Shown here: positions 6,745 through 14,592 of the stretch, one piece after another | How positions within the stretch are numbered: the first letter of the stretch is position 1 | Layout of the letters: each line of letters opens with the position of its first letter | Assembly (NCBI RefSeq): GCF_023476645.1 | Contig: NZ_JAMCOJ010000006.1 | Location: 1-64,000, forward strand | Direction of reading: 5' to 3' | Source: Cellulophaga sp. 20_2_10 | Lineage (GTDB): Bacteria; Bacteroidota; Bacteroidia; Flavobacteriales; Flavobacteriaceae | Length of the DNA: 64,000 nucleotides | Translations under genes and position numbers: made by a program | The notes under the pieces: generated by a model | The model's database searches: none | The model's input: only the letters and a program-made list of their open reading frames with translations | Told to the model about the DNA's origin: nothing

Positions 6745-7299
6745 TTGAGGAGACTAAAAAAAATAATTAGTTACATTGGAATTATAGCTCTTTTGCTAAT
6801 TCTGTTTCGTGGATTTATTTACCGAAAATCTGTCCACTATACGCAAGTAAAAACCAGAAATAATATATCGCTAACTAACAAAACGCTTACGAAATCAATT
6901 GACAAAGAACTAAAAAATAAAATACTGAATATTGATGAAATAATTGAGTTAAGTAATCAAATAACAAGTAAAAAACTAAGCTTCACTTTTGGAAAAGCAT
7001 CGAGTAATCCAAATTTGGTCCATGGCGTAACAAAAGCAAATTGTATAGGTTATTCTGCCCTGTTTAATTCAATCGGAAATTACATAATTGCAAAACAAAA
7101 AATGACTGATACCTATGAGTTTGAACATTTGGTTGCGAAATTAGATTTTTTTGGAATAGATGTTCATAAAGCTTTTAACAGCCCATTTTTTAAAGACCAC
7201 GATTATAACGAAGTAAAATTTAAAAAAACTGGTGAAAGCAAATTTGTTGACCCAAGTTTGAGTGATTATTTAAAAATTAGGTATATTAAGTCTGAATAA
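6745..7299 (+). CDS. Membrane-anchored transglutaminase-like protein, 184 aa
   Basis: One N-terminal membrane segment (about residues 7-24) places the rest in the periplasm. The C-terminal 100 residues show the order Cys100 (NCIGYSALFNS), His152 (KDHDYNEV) and Asp169 (KFVDPSLSDY). This is the Cys-His-Asp triad layout of the transglutaminase-like/NlpC-type papain-fold superfamily, where VDP after the His strand is typical. It could be a small periplasmic cysteine peptidase or amidase; the assignment rests on motif order only. No ATG is available, so TTG 6745 is taken. Unit ends 6724-6733 and 7307-7315 nearly match (one mismatch, one missing base). Confidence 0.65.
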   Translation: MRRLKKIISYIGIIALLLILFRGFIYRKSVHYTQVKTRNNISLTNKTLTKSIDKELKNKILNIDEIIELSNQITSKKLSFTFGKASSNPNLVHGVTKANCIGYSALFNSIGNYIIAKQKMTDTYEFEHLVAKLDFFGIDVHKAFNSPFFKDHDYNEVKFKKTGESKFVDPSLSDYLKIRYIKSE

Positions 7300-7306
7300 A
7301 AAATTA

Positions 7307-7377
7307 GGCTCGTACTAAATTCAAAAAGTTAGCGTCTACTTATACGCTACGGACCATATACAGAGACGTTATAAAAT
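7307..7377 (+). repeat. Short attC-like junction, site 9 (71 bp)
   Basis: GGCTCGTAC (7307-7315) closes the preceding unit. GTTATAAAAT (7368-7377) opens the next and matches 8317-8326 with one mismatch. Between them only a small palindrome remains (TAGCGT/ACGCTA around 7329-7350). This is close to the size of short attC sites in mobile integrons. Confidence 0.65.
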
Positions 7378-7381
7378 ATAA

Positions 7382-8314
7382 ATGAAAAACATAACCCTAT
7401 TTCTAATTCTTAGCTGCTCAACGCTAGTATTTGCCCAAAAGCCAAAAAATAACCTAGAATTATTAGATTTTAAAGGAAAAGTAAAGTCTGTTAAAGAAGT
7501 TTACTTTGTGGCAAAAGATAGTTTTGGAATTGCTGTTAAGAGTGAAAAAGAATATAATAAGTATAGTATTAAAAACTTTAATACGAAAGGATACTTAACC
7601 GAAGAAAAAACTTATAAAAGTGGCAATAGACTAAAGAATAAAATTAAAACTACTTTTGATAACCAAGGAAATAAAGCCGAAATAAATCAATATTATGGCA
7701 AAAAAGAACAACTACAATTTAGGCAAACTCGAGAGTACAACTCACACAACAAACCAATTGTTTTAAAAAACTATACGGCCTACTCCAACGGTGACATACA
7801 TTTAGATGCTATAACAAAATACACATATGATAAAAAAAATAGGGTAACAGAAGAAAATGTTTTTCTGCCAAGTGGTACTTTAGAAACAAAGACATTATAC
7901 AAGTATAATACTCAAAAAAAAATAGTTAAACTACAAAATAGATATGACTCGAATGGAGAACTATCTCTAAGAATTTCTGAATACAAAAACCCTAAAAAGA
8001 TAGTTATACTATATTATTTAGATGGAGAACCAAGTTCTGACAATATATACTTGTTTAACAGTAAAGAACAAAATATAGAAGAGCAAACATCTAATCTTGA
8101 TGGAACTGTTAGTACTTCTAACAAATTAACGTATAATACATACGGATATAAATTAACCCAAATAAGCGTAGAAAAAAAATTCGGGACTATTATTAAGGAA
8201 GATTACTATAAGTTTTCATACAAATTTGATCGGTATAAAAATTGGACAAAAAAAGTTATATCCAAGAATGAATCTTTTACTCTTATTATAGAAAGAGAAA
8301 TAGCATATTACTAA
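7382..8314 (+). CDS. Secreted YD-like repeat protein, 310 aa
   Basis: Sec signal peptide ending LVFAQ (residues 1-19). The rest is a series of irregular units with a KYTYDKKNRVTEE / YKYNTQKK pattern, that is, Tyr-Xaa-Tyr followed by Asp/Asn-Xaa-Xaa-Asn/Gly. These are weak Rhs/YD-type repeats, as also seen at 24124. It is probably a beta-rich exported protein on the cell surface or in the periplasm. The unit is bounded by a 9/10 inverted pair (7368-7377 and 8317-8326). No catalytic domain is visible. Confidence 0.7.
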   Translation: MKNITLFLILSCSTLVFAQKPKNNLELLDFKGKVKSVKEVYFVAKDSFGIAVKSEKEYNKYSIKNFNTKGYLTEEKTYKSGNRLKNKIKTTFDNQGNKAEINQYYGKKEQLQFRQTREYNSHNKPIVLKNYTAYSNGDIHLDAITKYTYDKKNRVTEENVFLPSGTLETKTLYKYNTQKKIVKLQNRYDSNGELSLRISEYKNPKKIVILYYLDGEPSSDNIYLFNSKEQNIEEQTSNLDGTVSTSNKLTYNTYGYKLTQISVEKKFGTIIKEDYYKFSYKFDRYKNWTKKVISKNESFTLIIEREIAYY

Positions 8315-8316
8315 AC

Positions 8317-8475
8317 ATTTTAGAACACTAAATAAAAAGTCTTAAAACGAATTTTTATTTCAACTATTACCACCAATAATAACCCGTATTGATATATATA
8401 CAACAAACAATTGTATAAAAAACAGGCTAAGGCTAATAGACCATATGCTAGAAAATTTGAGATATAACTAGTCCT
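8317..8475 (+). repeat. Composite or decayed attC-like junction, site 10
   Basis: The left core ATTTTAGAAC (8317-8326) closes the previous unit. A second left-arm-like segment starts at 8397 (ATACAACAAACAATTG), followed by aggctaaggc as in subfamily B. A clear right core before the next gene is missing, so two junctions may have fused. Confidence 0.45.
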
Positions 8476-8490
8476 AAGAAAATAAAAAGA

Positions 8491-9141
8491 ATGAATAAAC
8501 TAAGAGAACTAACTGAAGCTAAAATTGCAATGGGGCGAAAAAAAAATCCCGCATTTATGAAAGGTGTTGATGACATTATCAATGAAGCAAAAGAGTTTCA
8601 AAAAGGAAAAAATGCTATTAAAATTGGAGAGGAAGCTCCAAATTTTGAGCTCCCTAATCCTCAAGGAAAATCAATTTCTTTATCTACCTTTTTAGATAAA
8701 GGTTCTGTTGTTATCTCATTTTATCGTGGTAGTTGGTGCCCATATTGCAACTTACAACTTAGAGCTTTACAAGACAGGTTAAGCGATATTACTAAATTAG
8801 GAGCCACACTAATTGCCATTAGTCCAGAAATACCAGACGGATCAATGACAAAAGATGAAATTAGTAAAATGGATTTTATTGTAGTATCTGATCAAGATGC
8901 AAAAGTTGCCTCAAAATATGGTGTTGCTTGGGAAGTTCCAGAATTTTTGATGGAACATATGCGAGTAGACCGTAATCTTGATTTAAAAAAAATAAATAAT
9001 GGTAATGATAGTATATTACCAATTCCAGCCACTTTTGTATTAGGTAGTGACGGAATAGTAAAATGGAGCTATGTGAATGTTGATTACAGAACACGTTCCG
9101 AGCCTGATGAAATTATTGAAGCTTTGAAAAACTTATCTTAG
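8491..9141 (+). CDS. Peroxiredoxin-like (AhpC/TSA) protein, 216 aa
   Basis: Thioredoxin-fold protein of the AhpC/TSA family: APNFELPNPQGK at about residues 49-60, then FYRGSWCPYCNLQLRAL with Cys83 and Cys86. The WCPYC motif resembles the AhpC/Prx-like family in which two Cys flank Pro-Tyr, rather than the TxxC of 2-Cys peroxiredoxins. Near residue 180, IPATFVLGSDGIVKW holds the cis-Pro and the usual thioredoxin end. It probably reduces hydroperoxides or acts as a disulfide reductase. No signal peptide, so cytoplasmic. It lies among cassette-type junctions and is the one clearly enzymatic stress gene of the array. Confidence 0.88.
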   Translation: MNKLRELTEAKIAMGRKKNPAFMKGVDDIINEAKEFQKGKNAIKIGEEAPNFELPNPQGKSISLSTFLDKGSVVISFYRGSWCPYCNLQLRALQDRLSDITKLGATLIAISPEIPDGSMTKDEISKMDFIVVSDQDAKVASKYGVAWEVPEFLMEHMRVDRNLDLKKINNGNDSILPIPATFVLGSDGIVKWSYVNVDYRTRSEPDEIIEALKNLS

Positions 9142-9145
9142 AAAC

Positions 9146-9325
9146 TTATTAGGGTACAAAAAACTGTATCATATAAACGGAGTATAAAAAAATTACGGCT
9201 TAGTGCTAAATCAAAGATTTGGCACTTAAAGGAAAAGCAAAATAGTTATATTTAGCTAAAGGTTAAACGGAAATGAAAGTACTTTTTTTATTGCCCTTCG
9301 TGTTTTATATTAAACTTTAGGCACA
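9146..9325 (+). repeat. attC-like junction, site 11 (subfamily B)
   Basis: The right arm (9291-9325, ttgcccttcgtgttttatat then taaactttagg) aligns with the right arm of site 2. The centre retains GCCAAATCTTTGATTTAGC in inverted order (9209-9222, CTAAATC-AAA-GATTTGG). The cores at either end are diverged. Confidence 0.6.
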
Positions 9326-9337
9326 AATGGATTCAAA

Positions 9338-9838
9338 ATGAAAACTTATATAAAAATAACGTTAATTGCACTTCTATTGATTTCTTGTAGCTCTGGAATC
9401 GATGTGCAAAAGCGGAATTTAGCAGTTGAAAAATATGATTTAATGAATTATGAGAGTTTGGAAAAGCCAATTCTTATGAGTGTAGATGATTTTTTCGACG
9501 GAAACAATGACATCTCTTCAATTGCCCCCAACTTAACTGAGAAACCAAAACTATCAGAATACTATTCAGTCTTTAAAAAAATACTAAAGAATAAAAATGT
9601 TGAGGATGTCTTTGTAAATATTAAAGACATAAATATTTATGAAAACGGAAAATTACGCGATTCGGAATGGTTTTTTTCAGATATGATATACATCGTAGGA
9701 AAAATATCAAAAAGTGAAGTTGCTGAATTAACTGAGCATTTAAAACCGGACGAGGTAGAATTTGACAAGGGGAGTATAATCCAAAATATAAAACCAAAAT
9801 ATTCGGAATTAAATGTAGTCTACGTTTGGTGGGATTAA
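9338..9838 (+). CDS. Hypothetical lipoprotein, 166 aa
   Basis: Lipoprotein signal with lipobox LLISC (about residue 17), then a 145-residue domain rich in acidic and aromatic residues and ending VVYVWWD. The family is not recognised. Attached to the envelope, probably monomeric. It starts 12 bases after the right arm of site 11, and its stop overlaps the approach to site 12, leaving a single-gene unit. Function unknown. Confidence 0.7.
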   Translation: MKTYIKITLIALLLISCSSGIDVQKRNLAVEKYDLMNYESLEKPILMSVDDFFDGNNDISSIAPNLTEKPKLSEYYSVFKKILKNKNVEDVFVNIKDINIYENGKLRDSEWFFSDMIYIVGKISKSEVAELTEHLKPDEVEFDKGSIIQNIKPKYSELNVVYVWWD

Positions 9839-9846
9839 ATCAACAA

Positions 9847-9983
9847 TTGCTAACACCGTGTAAAATTAATTGCTACTTATGAATCCCGAAGCTAGGGGAC
9901 TAATGGACTTTATTGGTTGGTAATTATTTACTACATTAGTTGCTTGAAACACGTAACTAACCATACAAACAACGTAACCAACA
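9847..9983 (+). repeat. attC-like cassette junction, site 12 (subfamily A)
   Basis: The left arm TTGCTAACACCGTGTA (9847-9862) parallels site 1. The centre is a mutated CCCGAAGCTAGGGG hairpin (9884-9897). The right arm shares 19 identical bases with site 1 (9947-9965) and ends GTAACCAACAAC (9974-9985), where site 3 has GTTACCAACA. Confidence 0.7.
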
Positions 9984-9996
9984 ACCTGAAAACAAA

Positions 9997-10320
9997 ATGG
10001 ATACAGAAGAATTTGTAAAAGCTTTTCACACAGAAAAAGAATCTCAATTAAAAGATTATTTATCTGATAATCCAGATTCCGCTGTTGGACTCCTAATCAA
10101 ATCCCTCAATTTAGATAAAAGTCAAACCGCCATAATGCAAAATATTATAAATGGTACTCTTACAGACACTTATTACGGTATTCTTTTAGGTTTAGAAGAG
10201 AGTGGTTCTATTGGCGGACTTGTGCAGCAACGTTATGATGTAAAGGACAGTAAAGGAAATCAATTAAATGATGGAGATATAGGTGGATTTGCTTATGAAT
10301 ATTTTCAAGAATCAGAATAA
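9997..10320 (+). CDS. Hypothetical protein, 107 aa
   Basis: Small acidic soluble protein without signal peptide; the family is not recognised. The sequence suggests an alpha-helical N-terminal half and a glycine-rich C-terminal half (GLEESGSIGGLVQQRYD, then GDIGGFAYEYF). The ATG is 13 bases after site 12. Size and acidity are compatible with an immunity protein or small binding protein, but nothing in the sequence demonstrates this. Confidence 0.65.
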   Translation: MDTEEFVKAFHTEKESQLKDYLSDNPDSAVGLLIKSLNLDKSQTAIMQNIINGTLTDTYYGILLGLEESGSIGGLVQQRYDVKDSKGNQLNDGDIGGFAYEYFQESE

Positions 10321-10336
10321 AATAAATACATAAAGC

Positions 10337-10380
10337 CTACAGTAACGCCGTATAAAATATATTGTTAGTATCAGCTTTCA
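10337..10380 (+). repeat. Left half of an attC-like junction, site 13 (subfamily A)
   Basis: AGTAACGCCGTATAAAAT followed by ATATTG aligns with the left arm of site 1 (GCAACACCGTGTATAATT). The centre and right arm are not recognisable, and the sequence runs on to the next ATG without a core. Confidence 0.5.
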
Positions 10381-10442
10381 TATTATTAGAATAAATCAAC
10401 TGTTTATTCTTTAAAACTTATAAATCTCAAAACCAATTACAA

Positions 10443-10799
10443 ATGTCACAATCTGCTTCACAAGCCGCAATATTTTATAGAGATGTAGCTTCTTCTGGCA
10501 AAGTATGGACTATAAAAGATAGTGGTGGGTTTCCTGCGCCAAAAAACGGAGACGGCATTAGAGCTATGCCATTTTGGTCTAGTAAATCTAGAGCAGAAAT
10601 AATTATAAAAACGGTTAAAGCTTATGAGGGTTTTGAGCCCGTAGAGATAGATTTAAATACGTTTTACAATTACTGGTTAAAAGTATTAAAAACCCATAAA
10701 CAACTAATTGGTTTAAACTGGAGCGGAAAAAAAGCTGTTGGGTATGATATACCTCCGGAAAACTTAATTGATTGGATTGACAAAATTAGAACTTCATAA
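10443..10799 (+). CDS. DUF2750 family protein, 118 aa
   Basis: Small soluble protein. The pattern VWTIKDSGGFPAP near residues 21-33, then RAMPFWSSKSRAEIIIK (about 40-56) and a C-terminal NWSGKKAVGYDIPPENL, is that of DUF2750. This family often sits in toxin-immunity neighbourhoods and has no proven biochemical function. No signal peptide. It is preceded by a half junction and followed by a gene on the opposite strand, so it is the last gene of the continuous rightward block. Confidence 0.8.
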   Translation: MSQSASQAAIFYRDVASSGKVWTIKDSGGFPAPKNGDGIRAMPFWSSKSRAEIIIKTVKAYEGFEPVEIDLNTFYNYWLKVLKTHKQLIGLNWSGKKAVGYDIPPENLIDWIDKIRTS

Positions 10800-10811
10800 A
10801 AAACAGAAACA

Positions 10812-11339
10812 CTAAGACCGCATCATTCTGGCAATTTCTTCTTTAATTTCAGATAGGTTATCTATTTCTTTTGGTATTGCAACAACGTTACCAACGACCC
10901 CAGAAACTTTTATTTGTACCGCATTTTTCTTATCCTGTATTGACTTTATTTTATTGGCATAAAATGTTTTATCATTATGAGCACCAAACCTATTAACACG
11001 GCTAAATAAGTGTTTTTGTATAAAATTAAGCTCTTCTTTAAACTCTGCACTTGTACCAATAGTTACAGAAGCACTATCTAGTCTAACATATTTATACTTT
11101 GCTAATTTATACAGCAAATCGTTTACTTGTTTTATCATTAATGAAAAAAGCACAACAAATAATAACACTACTAAAGTTAAAGGTATCACCGGAACTTTTT
11201 TCTCTCCACTTACTATTAAATAAACAGTAATAGACGCTATTATTACAAGTGTTATTACCGTAGAAATAATAGTATTCTTTTTTGTCTTATCAGCTAATTC
11301 TTTAAGCTTTTTGGGATCTGTAATTTTGTACATTTTCAT
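10812..11339 (-). CDS. Two-TM membrane protein with PH-like C-terminal domain, 175 aa
   Basis: A cytoplasmic N-terminal helix, two adjacent hydrophobic segments (about residues 23-43 and 50-67), then a roughly 100-residue soluble domain with alternating beta pattern (YVRLDSASVTIG, then YANKIKSIQDKKNAVQIKV). The layout resembles bacterial PH-domain (bPH/YcxB-like) membrane proteins; the match is structural and uncertain. It is the only leftward gene between 1 and 33 kb, transcribed against the cassette array. Its 3' end is 13 bases from the stop of the DUF2750 gene. Confidence 0.65.
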   Translation of the reverse strand: MKMYKITDPKKLKELADKTKKNTIISTVITLVIIASITVYLIVSGEKKVPVIPLTLVVLLFVVLFSLMIKQVNDLLYKLAKYKYVRLDSASVTIGTSAEFKEELNFIQKHLFSRVNRFGAHNDKTFYANKIKSIQDKKNAVQIKVSGVVGNVVAIPKEIDNLSEIKEEIARMMRS

Positions 11340-11426
11340 ATTTTCTTCTCTTAAGTCTTAGCTAATCTATACTTTTTAACAAGAAAAACAGTATTATTGG
11401 TTAAATATTAAAAAACAGGAAGCACA

Positions 11427-11487
11427 AGTCAGCATATAATTAATTTGTTGTTTTAGGCTACTTAGTTAAGCCAAAACGTTACCCCTT
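11427..11487 (+). repeat. Short attC-like junction, site 14 (subfamily A, internal deletion)
   Basis: The left part (GTCAGCATATAATTAATTTG, then TTGTTTTAGGCTACTTA) aligns with 178-214 of site 1. After it the sequence goes directly to AAAACGTTACC with the right core at 11478. The central hairpin is lost. It is the last junction showing both arms. Confidence 0.6.
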
Positions 11488-11507
11488 ATTTAAGAAAAAG
11501 GATATAG

Positions 11508-12296
11508 ATGAATTTTATTTATAAAGGAATATTACATATAAAAAGCTTCAAAATCAAGGTAGGAATAACTACAATTGGTGTGTTTTTAGGTGTGATACTT
11601 TATTTTTACTCTCTTTTTTTATTTCGAAGTTTTATCGAGGAAAAAAGTTTCTTCCATCTTTTTAGTTATTCATTATCAGTCTACTTTTCTTATTTTTTCT
11701 TTAGATTTTTTAGACTTTTAATGTACAGTGCTACATACGATGTAAAACATATAATTTTACACCAAAACAAACATATTTCCAAATGGATATACACTAAAGA
11801 TGAATCTTCTAATTTTAGAAAGGATTATAATAATTCATTAAAGAAAGACATTATAAAAATCTTAAAATATTTAGGCGTATTTATTTTATTTATGTCCATT
11901 ATATTTTTTGCTGCAGGTGCACATAGCCTTGATGCGATGTTTGATTTAATTTTTGGTCTAATTACTTTTTCTCTTATTATAGTATTAGCAATCAGAGATT
12001 TTAATAGTTTTAGACAAGCACTAAAAGCAGAAAATATTGTCGTAATTTTTTCTAAAGATGGTATTGTTGTTTCAGATTCATTTACGTGTCCTTTTCATAT
12101 AAAACTTAAAAAATTAACTGAGATAGACTATGATAAAGCAACAAATAAAATTGTGTTTACGTCTAGTGAGTTGTTACGTGACCAAGATGGTCCAGATAGT
12201 GTTTACAACATAATACATACATTTCCTGTACCAACAAGATATGCAGAAGAAGCTGAAAAACTTCTAAAGGAAATAAAAACATACCGTTCTTTTTAA
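11508..12296 (+). CDS. Four-TM membrane protein with PH-like C-terminal domain, 262 aa
   Basis: Four hydrophobic segments (about residues 17-40, 47-70, 117-138 and 146-164), then a C-terminal domain (residues 180-262) with YcxB/PH-like beta pattern (IVVIFSKDGIVVSD, then KLKKLTEIDYDKATNKIVF). The architecture is similar to the neighbouring reverse-strand gene. The ATG is about 20 bases after the site 14 core. Function unknown; probably an inner-membrane protein of an accessory system. Confidence 0.65.
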   Translation: MNFIYKGILHIKSFKIKVGITTIGVFLGVILYFYSLFLFRSFIEEKSFFHLFSYSLSVYFSYFFFRFFRLLMYSATYDVKHIILHQNKHISKWIYTKDESSNFRKDYNNSLKKDIIKILKYLGVFILFMSIIFFAAGAHSLDAMFDLIFGLITFSLIIVLAIRDFNSFRQALKAENIVVIFSKDGIVVSDSFTCPFHIKLKKLTEIDYDKATNKIVFTSSELLRDQDGPDSVYNIIHTFPVPTRYAEEAEKLLKEIKTYRSF

Positions 12297-12325
12297 TTTT
12301 AACTTTAACCTAAAAACCAAAACCT

Positions 12326-12727
12326 ATGAAAAAAATAGTCTTTATACTTATTACATTTTCGCTAGTTTCTTGTATTGGAGATTATGAGGTTACTACTGCT
12401 TATTTAGATGGTAAAATCTTTGAAGACAAAGGCTACGCAGAAGACCAAATGTCTCCTGCAGATGCAAAAGCAAACCCAGAATTTGCAAAAGAAATACTAA
12501 CAACTCTTGCTACTATTACTTTTGTAGACCAAACAAATATTACGGCAACATACTGGAACTACTCGCAAGAAACAATAACCAACAAGGGCACCTATTTTAT
12601 ACAAGATAATAAAATTGTAGTCCGTTTTAATGACATAAATTCCATATTTGGTAGAACTTTTGAGTTAAAAGATGCCGAACATCTTACATCTGACGGTCAG
12701 CTTAACGCATACCAATTAAAAAAATAA
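12326..12727 (+). CDS. Small lipocalin-like lipoprotein, 133 aa
   Basis: Lipoprotein signal with lipobox SLVSC (about residue 16), then about 115 residues. The C-terminal part (ATITFVDQTNITATYW, GTYFIQDNKIVVRFN, FELKDAEHLTSDG) reads like META/lipocalin-like beta hairpins found in many Bacteroidota lipoproteins. It is anchored in the envelope and has no known substrate. The gene follows the previous one by 29 bases and may be cotranscribed. Confidence 0.65.
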   Translation: MKKIVFILITFSLVSCIGDYEVTTAYLDGKIFEDKGYAEDQMSPADAKANPEFAKEILTTLATITFVDQTNITATYWNYSQETITNKGTYFIQDNKIVVRFNDINSIFGRTFELKDAEHLTSDGQLNAYQLKK

Positions 12728-12748
12728 AAGCCAAGCACACGCGCATAA

Positions 12749-13256
12749 ATAAAACCGTACAAACACAAAAAAGAAACAGAAGAACTAGATGTATCTGCAT
12801 CTGAAATTGTCTTTTTAAAAAAGTATTTAAAGAGAGCCAAACGTAATATAATACTTTCGGTTGCCGCATTTTTTATCATCTACACAGGTCTATTTTGCTC
12901 TTCCAGACAAAAATGAGATTAGTATATACAACACATACGGTTTATTTAATGTGCTTTTGGGCTTATTTGTTGTTACCGGTATTATTGCTTTTATAGCGTT
13001 TAAAACCATAAAAATTAGCAAACTAAAAAAAGATGTACTAGAACAAAAGAAATTAAGGCAATATGGTATTGTTAGCCGAGCAGCTTATCATAAAGGTAAT
13101 TACTATCTAAAGCTTGAAGCGGGTAATCCCCGCACTTTAACATCTAAGACGCAAAATTTTTATCATTTAAGTAAAGGAAACACAATTAATTTATTGGTTC
13201 AATGCTATTTACAAAACTACACTGATTTTCTATTCAGTTTTTATTTATTAAATTAG
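12749..13256 (+). pseudogene. Frameshifted two-TM membrane protein gene, start lost
   Basis: Two overlapping frames join into one protein. The first, without ATG, reads KPYKHKKETEELDVSASEIV and on to FFIIYTGLF. The second continues ALPDKNEISIYNTYG, a TM segment, and an extracytoplasmic part (QYGIVSRAAYHKGNYYLKL). Removing one T from the run at 12893-12896 restores the frame. The lack of a start codon shows further decay. The last 12 or so codons lie inside a junction half-repeat (13221-13299), so the original 3' end has been replaced as well. The fold resembles DUF3592-type proteins nearby. A sequencing error could explain the frameshift but not the missing start. Confidence 0.65.
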
Positions 13257-13299
13257 ACGCTTAACCACCAACTATTCTTGTAGAAAACCGTTGCATTAA
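13221..13299 (+). repeat. Right half of an attC-like junction, site 15 (subfamily A)
   Basis: From 13224 the sequence gattttctattcagttttta then aattagacgcttaa aligns with 241-280 of site 1, and GTTGCATTAA at 13290-13299 is a core-like end. No left arm is present: the sequence to the left is the broken membrane gene. It suggests cassette-type joining reached this point, beyond the last complete junction. Confidence 0.5.
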
Positions 13300-13309
13300 T
13301 TTAACCAAA

Positions 13310-14545
13310 ATGAAAAGCAGAATATTTTTAGCTCTCTTTTTAAGTGGCTTATTTACAAATATTTACTCACAAGATAAAGATTGTAGTTGCAAAACTGACT
13401 TCACATTTTTAGACAGTAAAATAAGAAAAACACCTGCCTACAAAGTAAATAAGGAAGCATACAACACTTCGTATTCAAAAATTGTAAAAGAAGTAAACAC
13501 TATAAATTCAGTTTTTGATTGTTATGCTTTACTAAATAAATTATTAATTTCCTTAAACGACAATCACAGTAAAATTTATGGTCTGGATTTAGGAGCTACA
13601 GAGAAAGTAAAAGCAAGTCCTGATGAGCTAGATAATTTTAAAAAATCTCCCCTTTTTAATGCGTACCCCATACCAAATATTGATTTAGATAGTTTAAAAT
13701 CGGTCTTGAAATCGAAGACTAAAATGGATATAGAAGGTGTCTACACAAGAAAAAATTTTATGACTATTGGTGTGTATAAAAGTGAAGACAAGGAAAGTTA
13801 TAAGGCCATTATTCTAGAATCTGAGTCTGATGTTTGGCAAGTAGGTGAAATTATGTATGTTCTAATTCCGTTTGCTAATGATTATCTATTAAGCATAGGA
13901 GGTAGCACAACATCTAAAAGGTTAATTGCTTACACAGAAAGAATAGAAAATGGTTTCTTTTATTTTATGGGCTTTCAGAAAGATATTTCTGAAACAAATT
14001 ATGCTGCAAAAATGCCCTCTGGTGATACCTATTACCGTGAGGAGTTTTCTGATGAAATTACATACCTAAGAATAGGAAGCTTTAACTCTTGGTACCCTAC
14101 TCTATCTGATGCCGAAAATTTTTATAAAACCTTAGAAGGGAATTTAAACAAGAGTAACTTAATTGTTGATCTAAGAAATAATGGCGGCGGTGGTGACCGA
14201 AACTCTGATATTATATACAAGCTACTAAAAGACTATGCTAAAAAAAATAAGATTTATGTTTTAATTAATCATAGAACTGTAAGCAACGCAGAACAATTTG
14301 CAAATAGACTAAGCAAATTAGAGAACTGCAAACTTTTTGGCATAAGAACAAATGGTACTCTCGCCTATGAAATAAAGGCGGAAAGTTACACGCTACCTTG
14401 CGGTAATTTTATAGCTGTACTTTCCTCTAAAAAGAACTCGAACTACCTAGCATTTGAGTCTAAAGGAATAGAGCCAGCGGTTACATACCAAATAAATACA
14501 GATTGGATAGAGAAATTAAAAAACCATATTAAGAATAACAACTAA
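13310..14545 (+). CDS. Secreted S41 family (C-terminal processing-type) peptidase, 411 aa
   Basis: Sec signal peptide ending TNIYSQ (about residue 21). The C-terminal half is an S41/tail-specific protease domain: SNLIVDLRNNGGGGDRNSD (about residues 282-300) and the nucleophile region INHRTVSNAEQFANRL (about 320-335) with Ser before Asn-Ala-Glu, followed by GTLAYE. It lacks a recognisable PDZ domain between the N-terminal helical part and the protease core, as in many Bacteroidota secreted S41 proteins. It should act on extracytoplasmic peptides. It starts 11 bases after the half junction at 13290-13299, but no matching core follows the gene. Confidence 0.85.
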   Translation: MKSRIFLALFLSGLFTNIYSQDKDCSCKTDFTFLDSKIRKTPAYKVNKEAYNTSYSKIVKEVNTINSVFDCYALLNKLLISLNDNHSKIYGLDLGATEKVKASPDELDNFKKSPLFNAYPIPNIDLDSLKSVLKSKTKMDIEGVYTRKNFMTIGVYKSEDKESYKAIILESESDVWQVGEIMYVLIPFANDYLLSIGGSTTSKRLIAYTERIENGFFYFMGFQKDISETNYAAKMPSGDTYYREEFSDEITYLRIGSFNSWYPTLSDAENFYKTLEGNLNKSNLIVDLRNNGGGGDRNSDIIYKLLKDYAKKNKIYVLINHRTVSNAEQFANRLSKLENCKLFGIRTNGTLAYEIKAESYTLPCGNFIAVLSSKKNSNYLAFESKGIEPAVTYQINTDWIEKLKNHIKNNN

Positions 14546-14592
14546 GCCCTAAAATGGGTATAAATAATTACTAAATTGGGTATGTAAGCACT

